DNA of 64,000 bases from Phenylobacterium koreense (GCF_040545335.1 NZ_JBEPLU010000002.1:496001-560000), one strand, 5' to 3'. Shown: positions 35,201 through 45,377, counted from the first letter of the stretch. Notes: generated by a model from the letters alone, not told the origin. Numbers and translations: made by a program.

Positions 35201-37879
35201 ATGAACCTCCTCGTCGTCGAGAGCCCGGCAAAGGCCAAGACCATCAACAAGTACCTCGGCTCGGACTATACGGTCCTGGCCTCGTACGGGCATGTGCGCG
35301 ATCTTCCGGCCAAGGACGGATCGGTGAAGCCCGACGAGGACTTCGCCATGTCCTGGGACGTCGACGCCAAGGCCGCCAAGCGGCTGAGCGACATCGCCGA
35401 GGCGGCCAAGAAGTCCGACCGCATCATTCTGGCCACCGACCCCGACCGTGAGGGCGAGGCGATCTCCTGGCACGTGCTGGAGGTCCTGCAGAAGAAGAAG
35501 GTCCTCAAGGACAAGAAGGTCGAGCGGGTGGTGTTCAACGCCATCACCAAGTCAGCCGTGACCGAGGCGATGAAGTCGCCGCGGGCCATCGACATGGAGC
35601 TGGTCGAGGCCTATCTGGCCCGCCGCGCCCTGGACTACCTGGTCGGGTTCACCCTTTCGCCGGTGCTCTGGCGCAAGCTGCCGGGCTCGCGCTCGGCAGG
35701 CCGCGTGCAGTCGGTGGCCCTGCGTCTGGTGGTCGACCGCGAGATCGAGATCGAGCGCTTCAAGACCCAGGAGTACTGGACCGTCGAGGCCGACGTCTCG
35801 GCCGGCGCCGAGCCGTTCCTGGCCCGGATGGTCAAACACGAGGGCAAGCGGCTCTCGAAGTTCGACCTGGGGAACGAGGCCAGCGCCAACGCCGCCAAGG
35901 CCGCGGTCGAGAGTGCGAGCTTCAAGGTCGCCGCCGTCGAGAAGAAGCCGGGCCGGCGCTCCCCGCCCCCGCCCTTCACCACCTCGACCCTGCAGCAGGA
36001 GGCCGCCCGCAAGCTTGGCTTCTCGGCGCAGCGGACCATGCAGGCCGCGCAGAAGCTGTACGAAGGCGTCGACATCGGCGGCGAGACGGTCGGCCTGATC
36101 ACCTACATGCGGACCGATGGGGTGCAGGCTGCGCCCGAGGCGCTGGATGAAGCACGCAAGGTGATCGGCAACGTCTACGGCAAGGAATACGTCCCCGAGA
36201 GCGCCCGGATTTACAAGACCAAGGCCAAGAACGCCCAGGAGGCCCACGAGGCGATCCGGCCGACCAGCTTGACCCGCAACCCCGGCTCCCTGCGCCTGGA
36301 TAGCGACCTCGGCCGGCTCTACGAGCTGATCTGGAAGCGGATGATCGCCTCGCAGATGGAGGCTGCGCGGATCGAGCGGACGACCATCGAGCTCGACAGC
36401 GCCGACGGCAAGACCGGCCTGCGCGCCACCGGCCAGGTGGTGCTCTTCGATGGCTACCTCGCGGTCTACGAGGAAGGCCGCGACGACGCGGACGACGAGG
36501 AAGGCGGGCGCCTGCCGCCGGTGCGCGAGGGCGCCGACGGCCGCGTGGTAGCAGCCCGGGCCGACCAGCACTTCACCGAGCCGCCGCCGCGCTATTCCGA
36601 AGCCAGCCTGGTTAAGAAGATGGAGGAATTGGGCATAGGCCGGCCCTCCACCTACGCTTCGATCCTCACGGTGCTGCGGGACCGCGAGTATGTCCGCATG
36701 GACAAGAACCGCTTCGTCCCCGAGGACAAGGGGCGCTTAGTCACTGCTTTTCTTGAACAATTCTTCTCGCGCTACGTGGAGTACGACTTCACCGCGGCGC
36801 TGGAGGAGAAGCTCGACCTGGTGTCGGCCGGGGATATGGACTGGAAGGCCCTGCTCCGCGAGTTCTGGCAGGACTTCCACGCCGCGGTCGGCGAGATCGC
36901 CGAACTGCGCGTCACCAACGTCCTGGACGCCCTGAACGAGGCGCTCGGCCCGCACATCTTCCCGGCCAAGGAAGACGGCTCGGACCCGCGCGCCTGCCCG
37001 ACCTGCGGCACCGGCCGCCTGTCGCTAAAGACCGGAAAATTCGGGGCTTTCATCGGCTGCTCGAACTATCCGGAGTGCCGTTTCACCCGCCAGCTCGCCC
37101 AGTCGGACGACGAGGCGGCGCAGGAAAACGGCGACCGCGAACTCGGCGTCGATCCGGTCACCGGCGAGACGGTCTTCCTCAAGGCCGGGCGCTTTGGCCC
37201 CTACGTCCAGCTCGGCGAGGGCGAGAAGCCCAAACGCTCCAGCCTGCCCAAGGGCTGGTCGGCCGGCGCCATGGACCTGGAGAAGGCGCTGAGGCTGCTC
37301 AGATTGCCCCGCGAAGTGGGTCTTCATCCGGAAGATGGAGAGCCGATTACGGCCGGTATCGGCAGGTTTGGGCCCTTTGTCCTCCACAAAGGTGTCTATG
37401 CGAACCTGCCGAATGCGGACGAAGTCTTCGAGGTCGGGCTGAATCGGGCGGTCGCCCTGCTGGCCGAGAAGCGGGCCGGCGGCGGTCGCGGGCGCACGGA
37501 AGCCACGGCGCTCAAGGACTTGGGCGCGCACCCGGCCGACGGCGCGCCGGTGAAGGTGCTGTCGGGTCGCTATGGCCCCTACATCAAACACGGCTCCACA
37601 AACGCCAACATTCCAAAAGGCAAGGATCCGCAGGAAATCACCCTCGAAGAGGCGGTGCTGCTGATCGCCGAACGCGAGGCCAAGGGCGGCGGCAAGAAGA
37701 AGGCGACCAAGGCCAAGGCGGCCGCCAAGCCGAAGGCCGAGAAGGCGCCCGCCAAGAAGGCGGCGGCCAAGTCGCCCGCGGCCAAGAAGCCGGCTGCGAA
37801 GAAGCCCGCCGCCAAGAAGACGGCCAAGGCCGAACCGGCGCCCGCGGGCGGCCCCGCGCCCTGGGACGACGACGAGTAA
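35201..37879 (+). CDS. topA: DNA topoisomerase I
   Basis: This 892-residue type IA topoisomerase relaxes negative supercoils. MNLLVVESPAKAKTINKYLG opens the TOPRIM domain. The catalytic Tyr lies in GLITYMRTDG, and ATDPDREGEAISWH carries the acidic metal site. A C-terminal zinc-ribbon (CPTCGTGRL plus CSNYPEC) is followed by further domains (KFGAFIGC, RFGPYVQLG). It ends in a long Lys/Ala/Pro-rich tail (about 820-885), probably disordered and DNA-binding. The start is ATG 35201, giving the usual N-terminus. Confidence 0.98.
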   Translation: MNLLVVESPAKAKTINKYLGSDYTVLASYGHVRDLPAKDGSVKPDEDFAMSWDVDAKAAKRLSDIAEAAKKSDRIILATDPDREGEAISWHVLEVLQKKKVLKDKKVERVVFNAITKSAVTEAMKSPRAIDMELVEAYLARRALDYLVGFTLSPVLWRKLPGSRSAGRVQSVALRLVVDREIEIERFKTQEYWTVEADVSAGAEPFLARMVKHEGKRLSKFDLGNEASANAAKAAVESASFKVAAVEKKPGRRSPPPPFTTSTLQQEAARKLGFSAQRTMQAAQKLYEGVDIGGETVGLITYMRTDGVQAAPEALDEARKVIGNVYGKEYVPESARIYKTKAKNAQEAHEAIRPTSLTRNPGSLRLDSDLGRLYELIWKRMIASQMEAARIERTTIELDSADGKTGLRATGQVVLFDGYLAVYEEGRDDADDEEGGRLPPVREGADGRVVAARADQHFTEPPPRYSEASLVKKMEELGIGRPSTYASILTVLRDREYVRMDKNRFVPEDKGRLVTAFLEQFFSRYVEYDFTAALEEKLDLVSAGDMDWKALLREFWQDFHAAVGEIAELRVTNVLDALNEALGPHIFPAKEDGSDPRACPTCGTGRLSLKTGKFGAFIGCSNYPECRFTRQLAQSDDEAAQENGDRELGVDPVTGETVFLKAGRFGPYVQLGEGEKPKRSSLPKGWSAGAMDLEKALRLLRLPREVGLHPEDGEPITAGIGRFGPFVLHKGVYANLPNADEVFEVGLNRAVALLAEKRAGGGRGRTEATALKDLGAHPADGAPVKVLSGRYGPYIKHGSTNANIPKGKDPQEITLEEAVLLIAEREAKGGGKKKATKAKAAAKPKAEKAPAKKAAAKSPAAKKPAAKKPAAKKTAKAEPAPAGGPAPWDDDE

Positions 37880-37901
37880 GGCGGGGACGCAAATCCCCGC
37901 C
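37880..37901 (+). terminator. GC hairpin after topA
   Basis: GGCGGGGA (37880-37887) pairs with TCCCCGCC (37894-37901) around CGCAAA, directly after the topA stop codon. The lack of a T-run makes it a weak terminator or an mRNA-stability element. rnr starts 33 bases later. Confidence 0.4.
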
Positions 37902-37934
37902 ACCGCCGCGTGATTCCTGCGCTACAAGGCAGGG

Positions 37935-40247
37935 ATGGCCAAAGCGCGCATACCGAAATCCGCCCGGTTCACCTCGAAGTCCGTCAGGGTCCCCCAGGGC
38001 CTGCCCGACCGCGAGACACTGCTGAAATTCATCCGCGAGGCGGGCGAGACCGACAAGGCGGACATGGCCAAGGCCTTCGGGCTCAAGGGCAATGACCGCC
38101 GCGCCCTGCGCGACATGCTGAAAGCGCTCGAGGCCGAGGGCGCGCTGGGCAAGCGCGGCCGCAAGGGATTCTCCGAAGCAGGCGCCCTGCCCCCGGTCGG
38201 CGTCGTGGACGTGGTCGAGCGCGACCCGGACGGCGACCTGCTGGTCAAGCTGACCAAGGGCGAGGACGCGCCGGTGGTGCGGCTGGCCCCCGACCGCCGC
38301 GAGGCGACCGGCGGCGCGCCGGGCCTGGGCGACCGGCTGCTGGTGCGGTTCGAGACGCTGGAGAACGGCGAGACCGAAGCGCGGATGATCAAGCGGCTGG
38401 GCCAGAGCGCCCACCGCATCCTTGGTGTGATTCGTAGAGCCAATCGGCAGGTTCGCGTCGAGCCTGTCGATAGACGCTCCAAGGAGAGCCTGTCGCTGCT
38501 GCCGGCGGACGCGGTCGATCTGCACGACGGCGACCTGGTCCTGGCCCAGGTCACCCTCGAGGCCCGATACGGCCCCAAGCGCGGCAAGGTGCTCGAAGTC
38601 GTCGGCCGCGAGGACCAGCCGCGTGCGGCCTCGCTGATCGCGATCTACAGCCATGGCATCCCGACCGGCTTCAGCCAGGCGGCGGAAGCCGAGGCCGAAG
38701 CCGCCGAGCCTCCGACCCTGAAGGGCCGCGAGGACCTGCGCGAGGTCCCACTGGTCACCATCGATCCCCCGGACGCCCGCGACCACGACGACGCGGTCTA
38801 TGCCGAGCCGGACACCGACCCCAAGAACGAGGGCGGCTGGATCGTCTGGGTCGCGATCGCCGACGTGGCCGCCTATGTGCGCCCGGGCTCGGCCCTGGAC
38901 CGCGAAGCCCGGGACAAGGGCAATTCCACCTACTTCCCCGACCGGGTGGAACCGATGCTGCCTGAGCGCCTGTCGGCGGGGCTCTGCTCGCTGCGCCAGG
39001 GCGAGAACCGCGCCTGCCTGGCGGTGCGGATGGTGTTCGACAGGAACGGGCGCAAGCGCTCGCACAAATTCGTCCGTGGCCTGATGCGGTCCGCCGCCAA
39101 GCTCTCCTACGAGCAGGCCCAGCGGGCCATCGACGGCTTCCCGGACGACCACACCAATCCGCTTCTGGAGCCGATCCTCAAGCCGCTGTGGGCGGCCTAC
39201 GAGACCATGATGAAGGGCCGCCGCGCGCGCTCGCCGCTGGCGATCCAGAGTCAGGAGCGGAAGATCGTGCTCAACGCCGAGGGCGAGGTCACCTCGATCA
39301 CGCCGCGGGCCTCGCTGGAAGCGCACCGGCTGATCGAGGAAATGATGGTCCAGGCCAATGTCTGCGCCGCCGAGACCCTGGAGCAGAAGAAGAGCCCGCT
39401 GATCTACCGGATCCACGACGCGCCGACCCAGGAGAAGGTGCAGTCCCTGGCCGAGTTCCTCCAGACCCTGGGAATCGCCTGGAACAAGGGCGAGGCGCCG
39501 CGGACCGAGCGCTTCAACGGCCTGCTCGACCAGACCCGCGAAGGCCCGCACGCCGAGATCGTCAACGAGGTTGTGCTGCGGACCCAGATGCAGGCGGTCT
39601 ATGCGACCGAGAACATCGGCCACTTCGGGCTGAACCTCGACCGCTATGCGCACTTCACCTCGCCGATCCGGCGCTATGCCGACCTGATCGTGCACCGGGC
39701 GCTGATCCGGGCCCTGGGCTTGGGCGAAGACGGCCTGACCGACCGCGACATCGCCCAGATGAAGGACACCTCCGAGCGGATCACCTATGCCGAGCGGCGC
39801 TCCATGGCCGCCGAGCGCGACGCCACCGACCGCTATGTCGCCGCCTTCCTGGCCGACCGGGTGGGCGCGGAGTTCGCCGGGCGGATCACAGGGGTGACCA
39901 GGTTCGGCCTCTTCATCCGCCTGGACGAGACCGGGGCCGACGGCCTCGTGCCTGCCTCCAGCCTGGGCGGGGAGTTCTTCATCCACGATGACAAGGCTCA
40001 CGCCCTGGTGGGCGAGCGCACGGGCCGGCGCTGGCCGCTGGGCCTGCGGGTGCAGGTGGAGCTGAAGGAGGCGACGCCAATCACCGGCGGCCTGCTGTTC
40101 GACATCCTGAGCGATCCCCTGCCGGCCGATCCCAACGCGCCGCGTCCGCGGCTGGGGATGCGGGCCCGCGGCGGCGGCTTCTCCGGACCCAAGCGCGGCG
40201 GCGGCGCCGGCCGCGCGGCGGCGCCGAAACGGGGCAAGCGGCGCTAA
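37935..40247 (+). CDS. rnr: Ribonuclease R
   Basis: This 770-residue processive 3'-5' exoribonuclease degrades structured RNA. The order of domains is an N-terminal winged-helix/cold-shock region, the RNB catalytic domain (VTIDPPDARDHDDAVY with clustered Asp, GLCSLRQGENRACLAVRM, HFTSPIRRYADL), and an S1 domain near 660-740 (GRITGVTRFGLFIRLDETG). A basic Gly-rich tail closes it (KRGGGAGRAAAPKRGKRR). Length is typical. It is downstream of topA on the same strand. Confidence 0.97.
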   Translation: MAKARIPKSARFTSKSVRVPQGLPDRETLLKFIREAGETDKADMAKAFGLKGNDRRALRDMLKALEAEGALGKRGRKGFSEAGALPPVGVVDVVERDPDGDLLVKLTKGEDAPVVRLAPDRREATGGAPGLGDRLLVRFETLENGETEARMIKRLGQSAHRILGVIRRANRQVRVEPVDRRSKESLSLLPADAVDLHDGDLVLAQVTLEARYGPKRGKVLEVVGREDQPRAASLIAIYSHGIPTGFSQAAEAEAEAAEPPTLKGREDLREVPLVTIDPPDARDHDDAVYAEPDTDPKNEGGWIVWVAIADVAAYVRPGSALDREARDKGNSTYFPDRVEPMLPERLSAGLCSLRQGENRACLAVRMVFDRNGRKRSHKFVRGLMRSAAKLSYEQAQRAIDGFPDDHTNPLLEPILKPLWAAYETMMKGRRARSPLAIQSQERKIVLNAEGEVTSITPRASLEAHRLIEEMMVQANVCAAETLEQKKSPLIYRIHDAPTQEKVQSLAEFLQTLGIAWNKGEAPRTERFNGLLDQTREGPHAEIVNEVVLRTQMQAVYATENIGHFGLNLDRYAHFTSPIRRYADLIVHRALIRALGLGEDGLTDRDIAQMKDTSERITYAERRSMAAERDATDRYVAAFLADRVGAEFAGRITGVTRFGLFIRLDETGADGLVPASSLGGEFFIHDDKAHALVGERTGRRWPLGLRVQVELKEATPITGGLLFDILSDPLPADPNAPRPRLGMRARGGGFSGPKRGGGAGRAAAPKRGKRR

Positions 40248-40317
40248 GCGAATGGAACCTTCGCGACCGTAACACCGTTCCGCAACCTGAGGATACATCA
40301 GGGACGAGGAGTTCAGC

Positions 40318-40521
40318 ATGGCCGATACGCGCCCCAGTGCGAACGTCTTGCTCACCAAGTATCTCGTGGGATTGCTGCTCCTGGTCATCGGTTTGGCGCT
40401 CACCCTGGTGGGCGTTTTCAACGGCGCTCACAACCTTACGCTTGTCGGACTGGCGATCGCCGCCGTGGGCATGCTGCTGATCGTCCTGAAGATCATCGCG
40501 CGCAACCGACCGCTGCATTAG
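40318..40521 (+). CDS. Small two-helix membrane protein
   Basis: This 67-residue protein is mostly two hydrophobic helices, KYLVGLLLLVIGLALTLVGV and LTLVGLAIAAVGMLLIVLKI, joined by FNGAHN. A short charged N-terminus and a basic C-terminus (ARNRPLH) flank them, suggesting a hairpin with both ends in the cytoplasm. A GAGGAG site precedes the ATG. Such small membrane proteins are common in alphaproteobacteria and the role is unknown. Confidence 0.75.
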   Translation: MADTRPSANVLLTKYLVGLLLLVIGLALTLVGVFNGAHNLTLVGLAIAAVGMLLIVLKIIARNRPLH

Positions 40522-40577
40522 GCGGGGAGCGCTTGGCCGGGCTACGTCCAGGCCCGGCAGGAACAGGGGGATGCCCC

Positions 40578-42026
40578 ATGCTTTCCTGTACGCCGGCCGA
40601 CGAGCCGAACGCTTGCCCTTCGTGCCGGTGTTGCAGCCCAGGCCTGCAACTGGCCTCGGCGCAGATCACACAGGCCCTGTCGCGACGCGGGATGCTAGCA
40701 GGCGCCGGAGCCGTGTCTGCGGCCTTCGCCGTGGGACGGCCAGGGTCGGGGCTGGCGGCTCCGGCCTCCACGCCTCCGGTGGTGCTGACGAACTTCCAAC
40801 TGTTCGACGGCAAGGGCGCGGCGCTGCGCGGCGGGGTGCGGCTGCTGATCCAGGATGGCCGGTTGAAGCTGGGCGGCGGAGAGACCTCGGCGCCCGGCGG
40901 GGCGAAGACGATCGACTGCGGCGGCCGGGTGCTGATGCCGGGTCTGATCGACGCCCACTGGCACACCATGTTCGCGGCCATGTCGGTCGAGACGCTGCTG
41001 CAGGCCAGCATCGAAGACATCCTGGCTTCCGCCAAGGGCGAGGCCGAGCAGACCCTGATGCGGGGCTTCACCACGATCCGCGACCTCGGAGGCCCCTCCT
41101 TCGTCCTGAAGCACGCGATCGACGCCGGGGCGGCGAAAGGCCCGCGCATCTATCCCAGCGGCCCGATGATCACCACGAGCGGCGGCCACGGCGACCTGCG
41201 GCCACTGTCGGATATTCCGAGATCGCCCGGCGGCCCGGTGAGCCAGGCGGAAAAGACCGGCGGGATCGCCATCGCCGACAGCGCCGACGAAATCCGGCTG
41301 CGGGTGCGCGAGCAGTTCATGCAGGGCGCCTCGCAGATCAAGCTGGTAGGCGGGGGCGGCGTCTCCTCCCCCCGCACCACCCTGGACATGCTGACCTTCA
41401 GCGAGGCCGAACTTCGCGCCGCCATCGAGGCGACCAAGGACCGCAACACCTATGCAACGGTCCACGCCTATCCGTCGCCGGTGATCCGGCGGGCCATGGC
41501 GGCCGGCGCCCAGTGCATCGAGCACGGCCACCTGATGGACGAGGCGACCGCCAGACTGATGGCCGACAACGGAATCTGGCTCAGCACGCAGCCGTTCGTC
41601 AGCGAGGAAGACTCCCTGCCGCTGACCGGCCAGAGCCATACCAACCTGTTGCAGGTGATCGGCGGCACAAACCGGCTCTATGAGCTGGCCAAGGCCCACA
41701 GGATCAAGACCGCGTTCGGGACCGACATCCTGTTCTCCGCCGAGATGACCCGCCGCCAGGGCCTGATGCTGACCCACCTGACCCGCTGGTACGAGCCGGC
41801 CGACATCCTGCGCATGGCGACCTCAGTGAACGGGGAGCTGATGGCGCTGTCGGGGCCTCGAAATCCCTACCCTGGAAAGCTGGGAACGATCGAGGATGGG
41901 GCGTGGGCCGACCTGCTGGTGGTGAACGGAAGCCCCTTGCAGGACATCTCGTTGCTCGCCCGGCCCGAGCAGAGCCTGGCCCTGATCATGAAGGACGGGG
42001 TGATCTACAAGAACACGCTCTCCTGA
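40578..42026 (+). CDS. Tat-exported amidohydrolase with Cys-rich leader
   Basis: This 482-residue metal-dependent amidohydrolase is related to the Xaa-Pro dipeptidase/imidazolonepropionase group. Metal ligands are His127 and His129 (DAHWH), carboxylated-Lys candidate Lys255 (QIKLVGGGG), His in VHAYPS and EHGH, and Asp383 (GTDI). The twin-arginine signal SRRGMLAGAGAVSAAF begins at Ser35. It is preceded by a Cys-rich section with Cys4, 13, 16, 18 and 19 (CPSCRCC). The substrate is probably a peptide or cyclic amide but cannot be read from sequence. ATG 40578 is favoured. A transporter gene follows 83 bases later and could be functionally linked. Confidence 0.85.
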   Translation: MLSCTPADEPNACPSCRCCSPGLQLASAQITQALSRRGMLAGAGAVSAAFAVGRPGSGLAAPASTPPVVLTNFQLFDGKGAALRGGVRLLIQDGRLKLGGGETSAPGGAKTIDCGGRVLMPGLIDAHWHTMFAAMSVETLLQASIEDILASAKGEAEQTLMRGFTTIRDLGGPSFVLKHAIDAGAAKGPRIYPSGPMITTSGGHGDLRPLSDIPRSPGGPVSQAEKTGGIAIADSADEIRLRVREQFMQGASQIKLVGGGGVSSPRTTLDMLTFSEAELRAAIEATKDRNTYATVHAYPSPVIRRAMAAGAQCIEHGHLMDEATARLMADNGIWLSTQPFVSEEDSLPLTGQSHTNLLQVIGGTNRLYELAKAHRIKTAFGTDILFSAEMTRRQGLMLTHLTRWYEPADILRMATSVNGELMALSGPRNPYPGKLGTIEDGAWADLLVVNGSPLQDISLLARPEQSLALIMKDGVIYKNTLS

Positions 42027-42109
42027 AAGCCCGCGGCTAGCCGCCTTGGTTGGCGTAACCGGAGTCCGCGGGTAAGCATCGTCCTTTGCGGTGATCGGGG
42101 GCGGACGGC

Positions 42110-43312
42110 ATGGCTTTGGGAAAGGCGACGGGCAGGACGAGCCCGGCCGTCGTGGTGGCGATCTGTTTCGCCGTGGCGGCGCTGGAGGGCTACGACATCC
42201 AGGCCTTTGGGGTGGCCGCGCCAAAGATCGTGGCCGAACTCTCGCTGAACGCCGGGCAGATGGGCTGGGCTGCGAGCGTCGCCATGCTGGGGTTGGTGAT
42301 CGGGGCATTCATCGGCGGCTGGCTGGCCGACCGGATCGGCCGCAAGCCGGTGCTGCTGGTCTCCACGACCATGTTCGGGGTCTTCTCGGCGATCACGGCG
42401 CTGAGCCCGAGTTACGACGCCCTGGTGCTGGCGCGGCTGGCGACGGGCCTGGGCTTTGGCGGGGCCATGCCCAACCTGATCGCCATCGCCACCGAGATCA
42501 GCCCGCCAAGGCGGCGGGCCGCGGCGGTGACCACCATGTTCTGCGGCATGCCGGCCGGCGGATCGGCGGTGGCGCTGATCGCCGGCATGGCCGGCGAGGC
42601 GTTGGACTGGCGGGCGATCTTCTATCTCGGCGGCCTGCTGCCGCTGTTGCTCGTGCCGGTGATCTTCTTCGTACTGCCGGAAACCCGGCCCCAGCATGAT
42701 CCGGCGGCGGATCGACGGGTCGGATTTGCGCTGTTCGGCGAGGGCCGCGGTCCGGCGAGCCTGATGCTCTGGCTGGTGGTGATGCTGACCCTGGCGGTGC
42801 TCTACCTGATGCTGAACTGGCTGCCGACACTGGTGGTCGAGAAGGGCCTGAGCGCGGCCGATGGGGCGATGGCCTCACTTTCCTTCAACCTGACCAGCAT
42901 CGTCGGCGCCCTCTTCGTCGGCTTCCTGGTCGATCGAGTGGGATTCCGCTGGCCGCTGACGGCGACCTACCTGCTGCTGGCGGCGGGAATGCTGGCCCTG
43001 GCGGCGGCGCAAGGGCGCGGACCGATCCTGGCGCTGGCCGGAGTGACCGGGTTCATGGTGCTGGGCGCGCAGTATGCGCTCTATGCCCTGGCGCCCGTGC
43101 TCTATCCGCCGCAGGTGCGGGCGTTCGGGGCGGGTTCGGCGGTGGCGGTGGGGAGATTCGGCTCCATCGCGGGGCCTCTGGTCGCCGGTCAGTTCCGGCA
43201 GGCGGGGTTGGGCCCGGGCGAGGTGTTCGCCTCCATGACTCCGGCGGTGTTCGTCGCAGCCGCGGCAGTGCTGGGCCTGAGCTTCCTGGCCAGGCCGCAC
43301 GAGGAAGACTGA
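42110..43312 (+). CDS. MFS transporter, aromatic-acid:H+ symporter-like
   Basis: This 400-residue protein has about 12 membrane helices in two six-helix halves. The motif GWLADRIGRKPVLLV lies between helices 2 and 3. The early acidic residue in VAALEGYDIQAFG resembles that of the AAHS aromatic-acid symporters (MhpT/PcaK group). The substrate is uncertain: an aromatic acid is suggested by family only. It follows the Tat amidohydrolase on the same strand, so uptake of a product of that enzyme is conceivable. It converges with the ybaL-type antiporter gene. Confidence 0.88.
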   Translation: MALGKATGRTSPAVVVAICFAVAALEGYDIQAFGVAAPKIVAELSLNAGQMGWAASVAMLGLVIGAFIGGWLADRIGRKPVLLVSTTMFGVFSAITALSPSYDALVLARLATGLGFGGAMPNLIAIATEISPPRRRAAAVTTMFCGMPAGGSAVALIAGMAGEALDWRAIFYLGGLLPLLLVPVIFFVLPETRPQHDPAADRRVGFALFGEGRGPASLMLWLVVMLTLAVLYLMLNWLPTLVVEKGLSAADGAMASLSFNLTSIVGALFVGFLVDRVGFRWPLTATYLLLAAGMLALAAAQGRGPILALAGVTGFMVLGAQYALYALAPVLYPPQVRAFGAGSAVAVGRFGSIAGPLVAGQFRQAGLGPGEVFASMTPAVFVAAAAVLGLSFLARPHEED

Positions 43313-43317
43313 GACCC

Positions 43318-45273
43318 TCAGGCCGCCAGGAAGCCGGTTCGGGTCAAGGTGATGCGCTGGGCGTCGAGGTCGCGCACGCAGTCCTTGGCGCGCAGGGAGG
43401 CGAGCGCTCGGCGCACGCCCTCCTCATCGAAGCCACGGAGGATCGCCGCCTCCTCCACCGCGGCCCAGGAGATCGCCTCCCCCGGCCAGAGGTCGAAGCC
43501 GCGCATGGCCGCGAGCACGCCGCGTTCGGCGTCGGCGAGGATCAGGCCGGTCGGCTCGGCGGCGGGCATCACGGGAGCGGCGGGGCTCTGCAGCATCGCC
43601 TCGGCCTGCGAAGGCGCCGGGGCGGGTGGGAGGTCCAGCATGCCACGTGCGATCTCGGCCTCGCCCATGACGACCCGGTTCGCGCCGTGGGCGGTGAGGT
43701 GCTCGGCCTCGGCGTCGGAGTGGGCGCGGGCGACGATCTCCAGGGCCGGATTGGCCTTGCGCGCCTTGTCGACCACGATGCCGCCCTCGAAGCCGTCGGC
43801 CACGGCCACGAACAGCCGCGCGGCCCGGGCGACGCCGGCGGCCTCGAGCACGGCGCTGTCCGCGGCCGAGCCGATGACGACCTCATAGCCGCGCTCGGCT
43901 GCCTGTTCGCCGAACTCCCGCTCCATCTCGACGAGGACGAAGGGCGAGCCCTTGGCCTGCATGCCGGCGGCGAGCGCTCGCCCCACCCGGCCGTAGCCGA
44001 CGAGGATGGTGTGGCCCGAGAGCGTCGTGGCGACGAGGTCGTTGGCGGGCTCGGGCGTGGGCACGGCGGCCGGCTCCGGCGCAGGAACGCCCCAGGATCG
44101 GGTCGCGAGGGCGAAGACCAGGGGATTGAGCATGATCGAGATGATCGCCACGGCCAGGATCAGGTCGCGCCCTTCGCGGGGCAGTATCTCCAGCTCGACC
44201 CCGAGGCCGGCGAGGATGAAGGAGAACTCGCCGATCTGGGCGAGGCTCGCGGCGACGGTCAGCGCGGTGACGTTCGAGCGCCGGAAGAGCTTGAGGATCG
44301 CATAGGCGGCCAGCGACTTGCCGAAGATGACGATGGCCAGCACCGCCAGGACGGTGAGCGGATGGGCCAGCACCACGAACGGGTTGAACAGCATCCCCAC
44401 CGAGACGAAGAACAGCACGGCGAAGGCGTCGCGCAGGGGCAAGGTCTCCTCGGCCGCGCGATGGCTGAGTTCGGAATCGGCCAGGATCATGCCGGCGAAG
44501 AAGGCGCCCAGCGCGAAGGAGACCCCGAACAGGGTGGCCGCGCCGAAGGCCACGCCCAGGGCGATGGCGAAGACCGCCAGGCGGAAGAGCTCACGCGAGC
44601 CGGTGTGGGCCACATAGTGCAGCATCCAGGGGACGGCGCGGCGGGCGATCAGCAGCATGAAGGCGACAAATGCGCCGACCTTCAGGAAGGTGATGCCAAG
44701 GGGCGCCCCCCAGGCGACCAGCGGATTAACCGCGCCAGCGCCTGCTTTCGCGGCCTCGGCCAGGGGCGGCAGGAGCACGAGCGCCAGGACCATGGCCAGG
44801 TCCTCGACGATCAGCCAGCCGATGGCGATCTTGCCGCGCTCGGTCTGGACGATGCGCTTTTCCTGCAACGCCCGGAGCAGGACCACCGTGGAGGCGACCG
44901 ACAGGGCCAGGCCGAAGACCAGGCCCGAGATCAGCGGCCAGCCGAGCAGCAAGGCCAGGCCGATGCCCAGGAGCGTCGCCGCCGCCATCTGGGCGAGGGC
45001 CCCGGGCACGGCGATGCGCCGGACGGCCAGCAGGTCCTTCAGCGAGAAATGCAGCCCCACCCCGAACATCAGCAGAATGACGCCGATCTCGGCCAGTTCG
45101 TTGGCCATCCGCTGATCGGCGACGTAGCCGGGCGTGAACGGGCCGACCAGCACGCCGGCCAGCAGGTATCCCACCAGGGGCGAGAGCCGCAGGCGCTGGG
45201 CGAGCGCGCCGAAGAAGAAGGCGACCACAAGGCCGGCGACGATGGTGGCGATCAGCGGCGTGTGATGGGGCAT
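43318..45273 (-). CDS. CPA2-family cation/proton antiporter with TrkA-N domain (YbaL-type)
   Basis: This 651-residue protein has about 12 membrane helices of the CPA2 antiporter fold, including MFGVGLHFSLKDLLAVRR and FGLALSVASTVVLLRAL. A cytoplasmic TrkA-N/RCK domain follows (HTILVGYGRVGRALAAGMQA). The last 100 residues form an extra helical domain. This matches the E. coli YbaL/KefB group, which moves K+ or Na+ against protons and may respond to NAD(H) or glutathione adducts. No ancillary kefF/kefG gene is adjacent. It is a single gene. Confidence 0.92.
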   Translation of the reverse strand: MPHHTPLIATIVAGLVVAFFFGALAQRLRLSPLVGYLLAGVLVGPFTPGYVADQRMANELAEIGVILLMFGVGLHFSLKDLLAVRRIAVPGALAQMAAATLLGIGLALLLGWPLISGLVFGLALSVASTVVLLRALQEKRIVQTERGKIAIGWLIVEDLAMVLALVLLPPLAEAAKAGAGAVNPLVAWGAPLGITFLKVGAFVAFMLLIARRAVPWMLHYVAHTGSRELFRLAVFAIALGVAFGAATLFGVSFALGAFFAGMILADSELSHRAAEETLPLRDAFAVLFFVSVGMLFNPFVVLAHPLTVLAVLAIVIFGKSLAAYAILKLFRRSNVTALTVAASLAQIGEFSFILAGLGVELEILPREGRDLILAVAIISIMLNPLVFALATRSWGVPAPEPAAVPTPEPANDLVATTLSGHTILVGYGRVGRALAAGMQAKGSPFVLVEMEREFGEQAAERGYEVVIGSAADSAVLEAAGVARAARLFVAVADGFEGGIVVDKARKANPALEIVARAHSDAEAEHLTAHGANRVVMGEAEIARGMLDLPPAPAPSQAEAMLQSPAAPVMPAAEPTGLILADAERGVLAAMRGFDLWPGEAISWAAVEEAAILRGFDEEGVRRALASLRAKDCVRDLDAQRITLTRTGFLAA

Positions 45274-45377
45274 GGGCCTCCGCGGTCTGGAACTGGGGTG
45301 GTCGAGCCAGCTCCGAACATGCGGCGGCGAAGCTTCATATCAACTGAAAATGACGGCTTAGCCCGGACACAACCGCG

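Noticed and set aside
37638..40421. Long open frame of about 927 codons opposite topA and rnr
   Set aside because: Spans two well-supported genes on the plus strand. It is a codon-bias artefact of high G+C.
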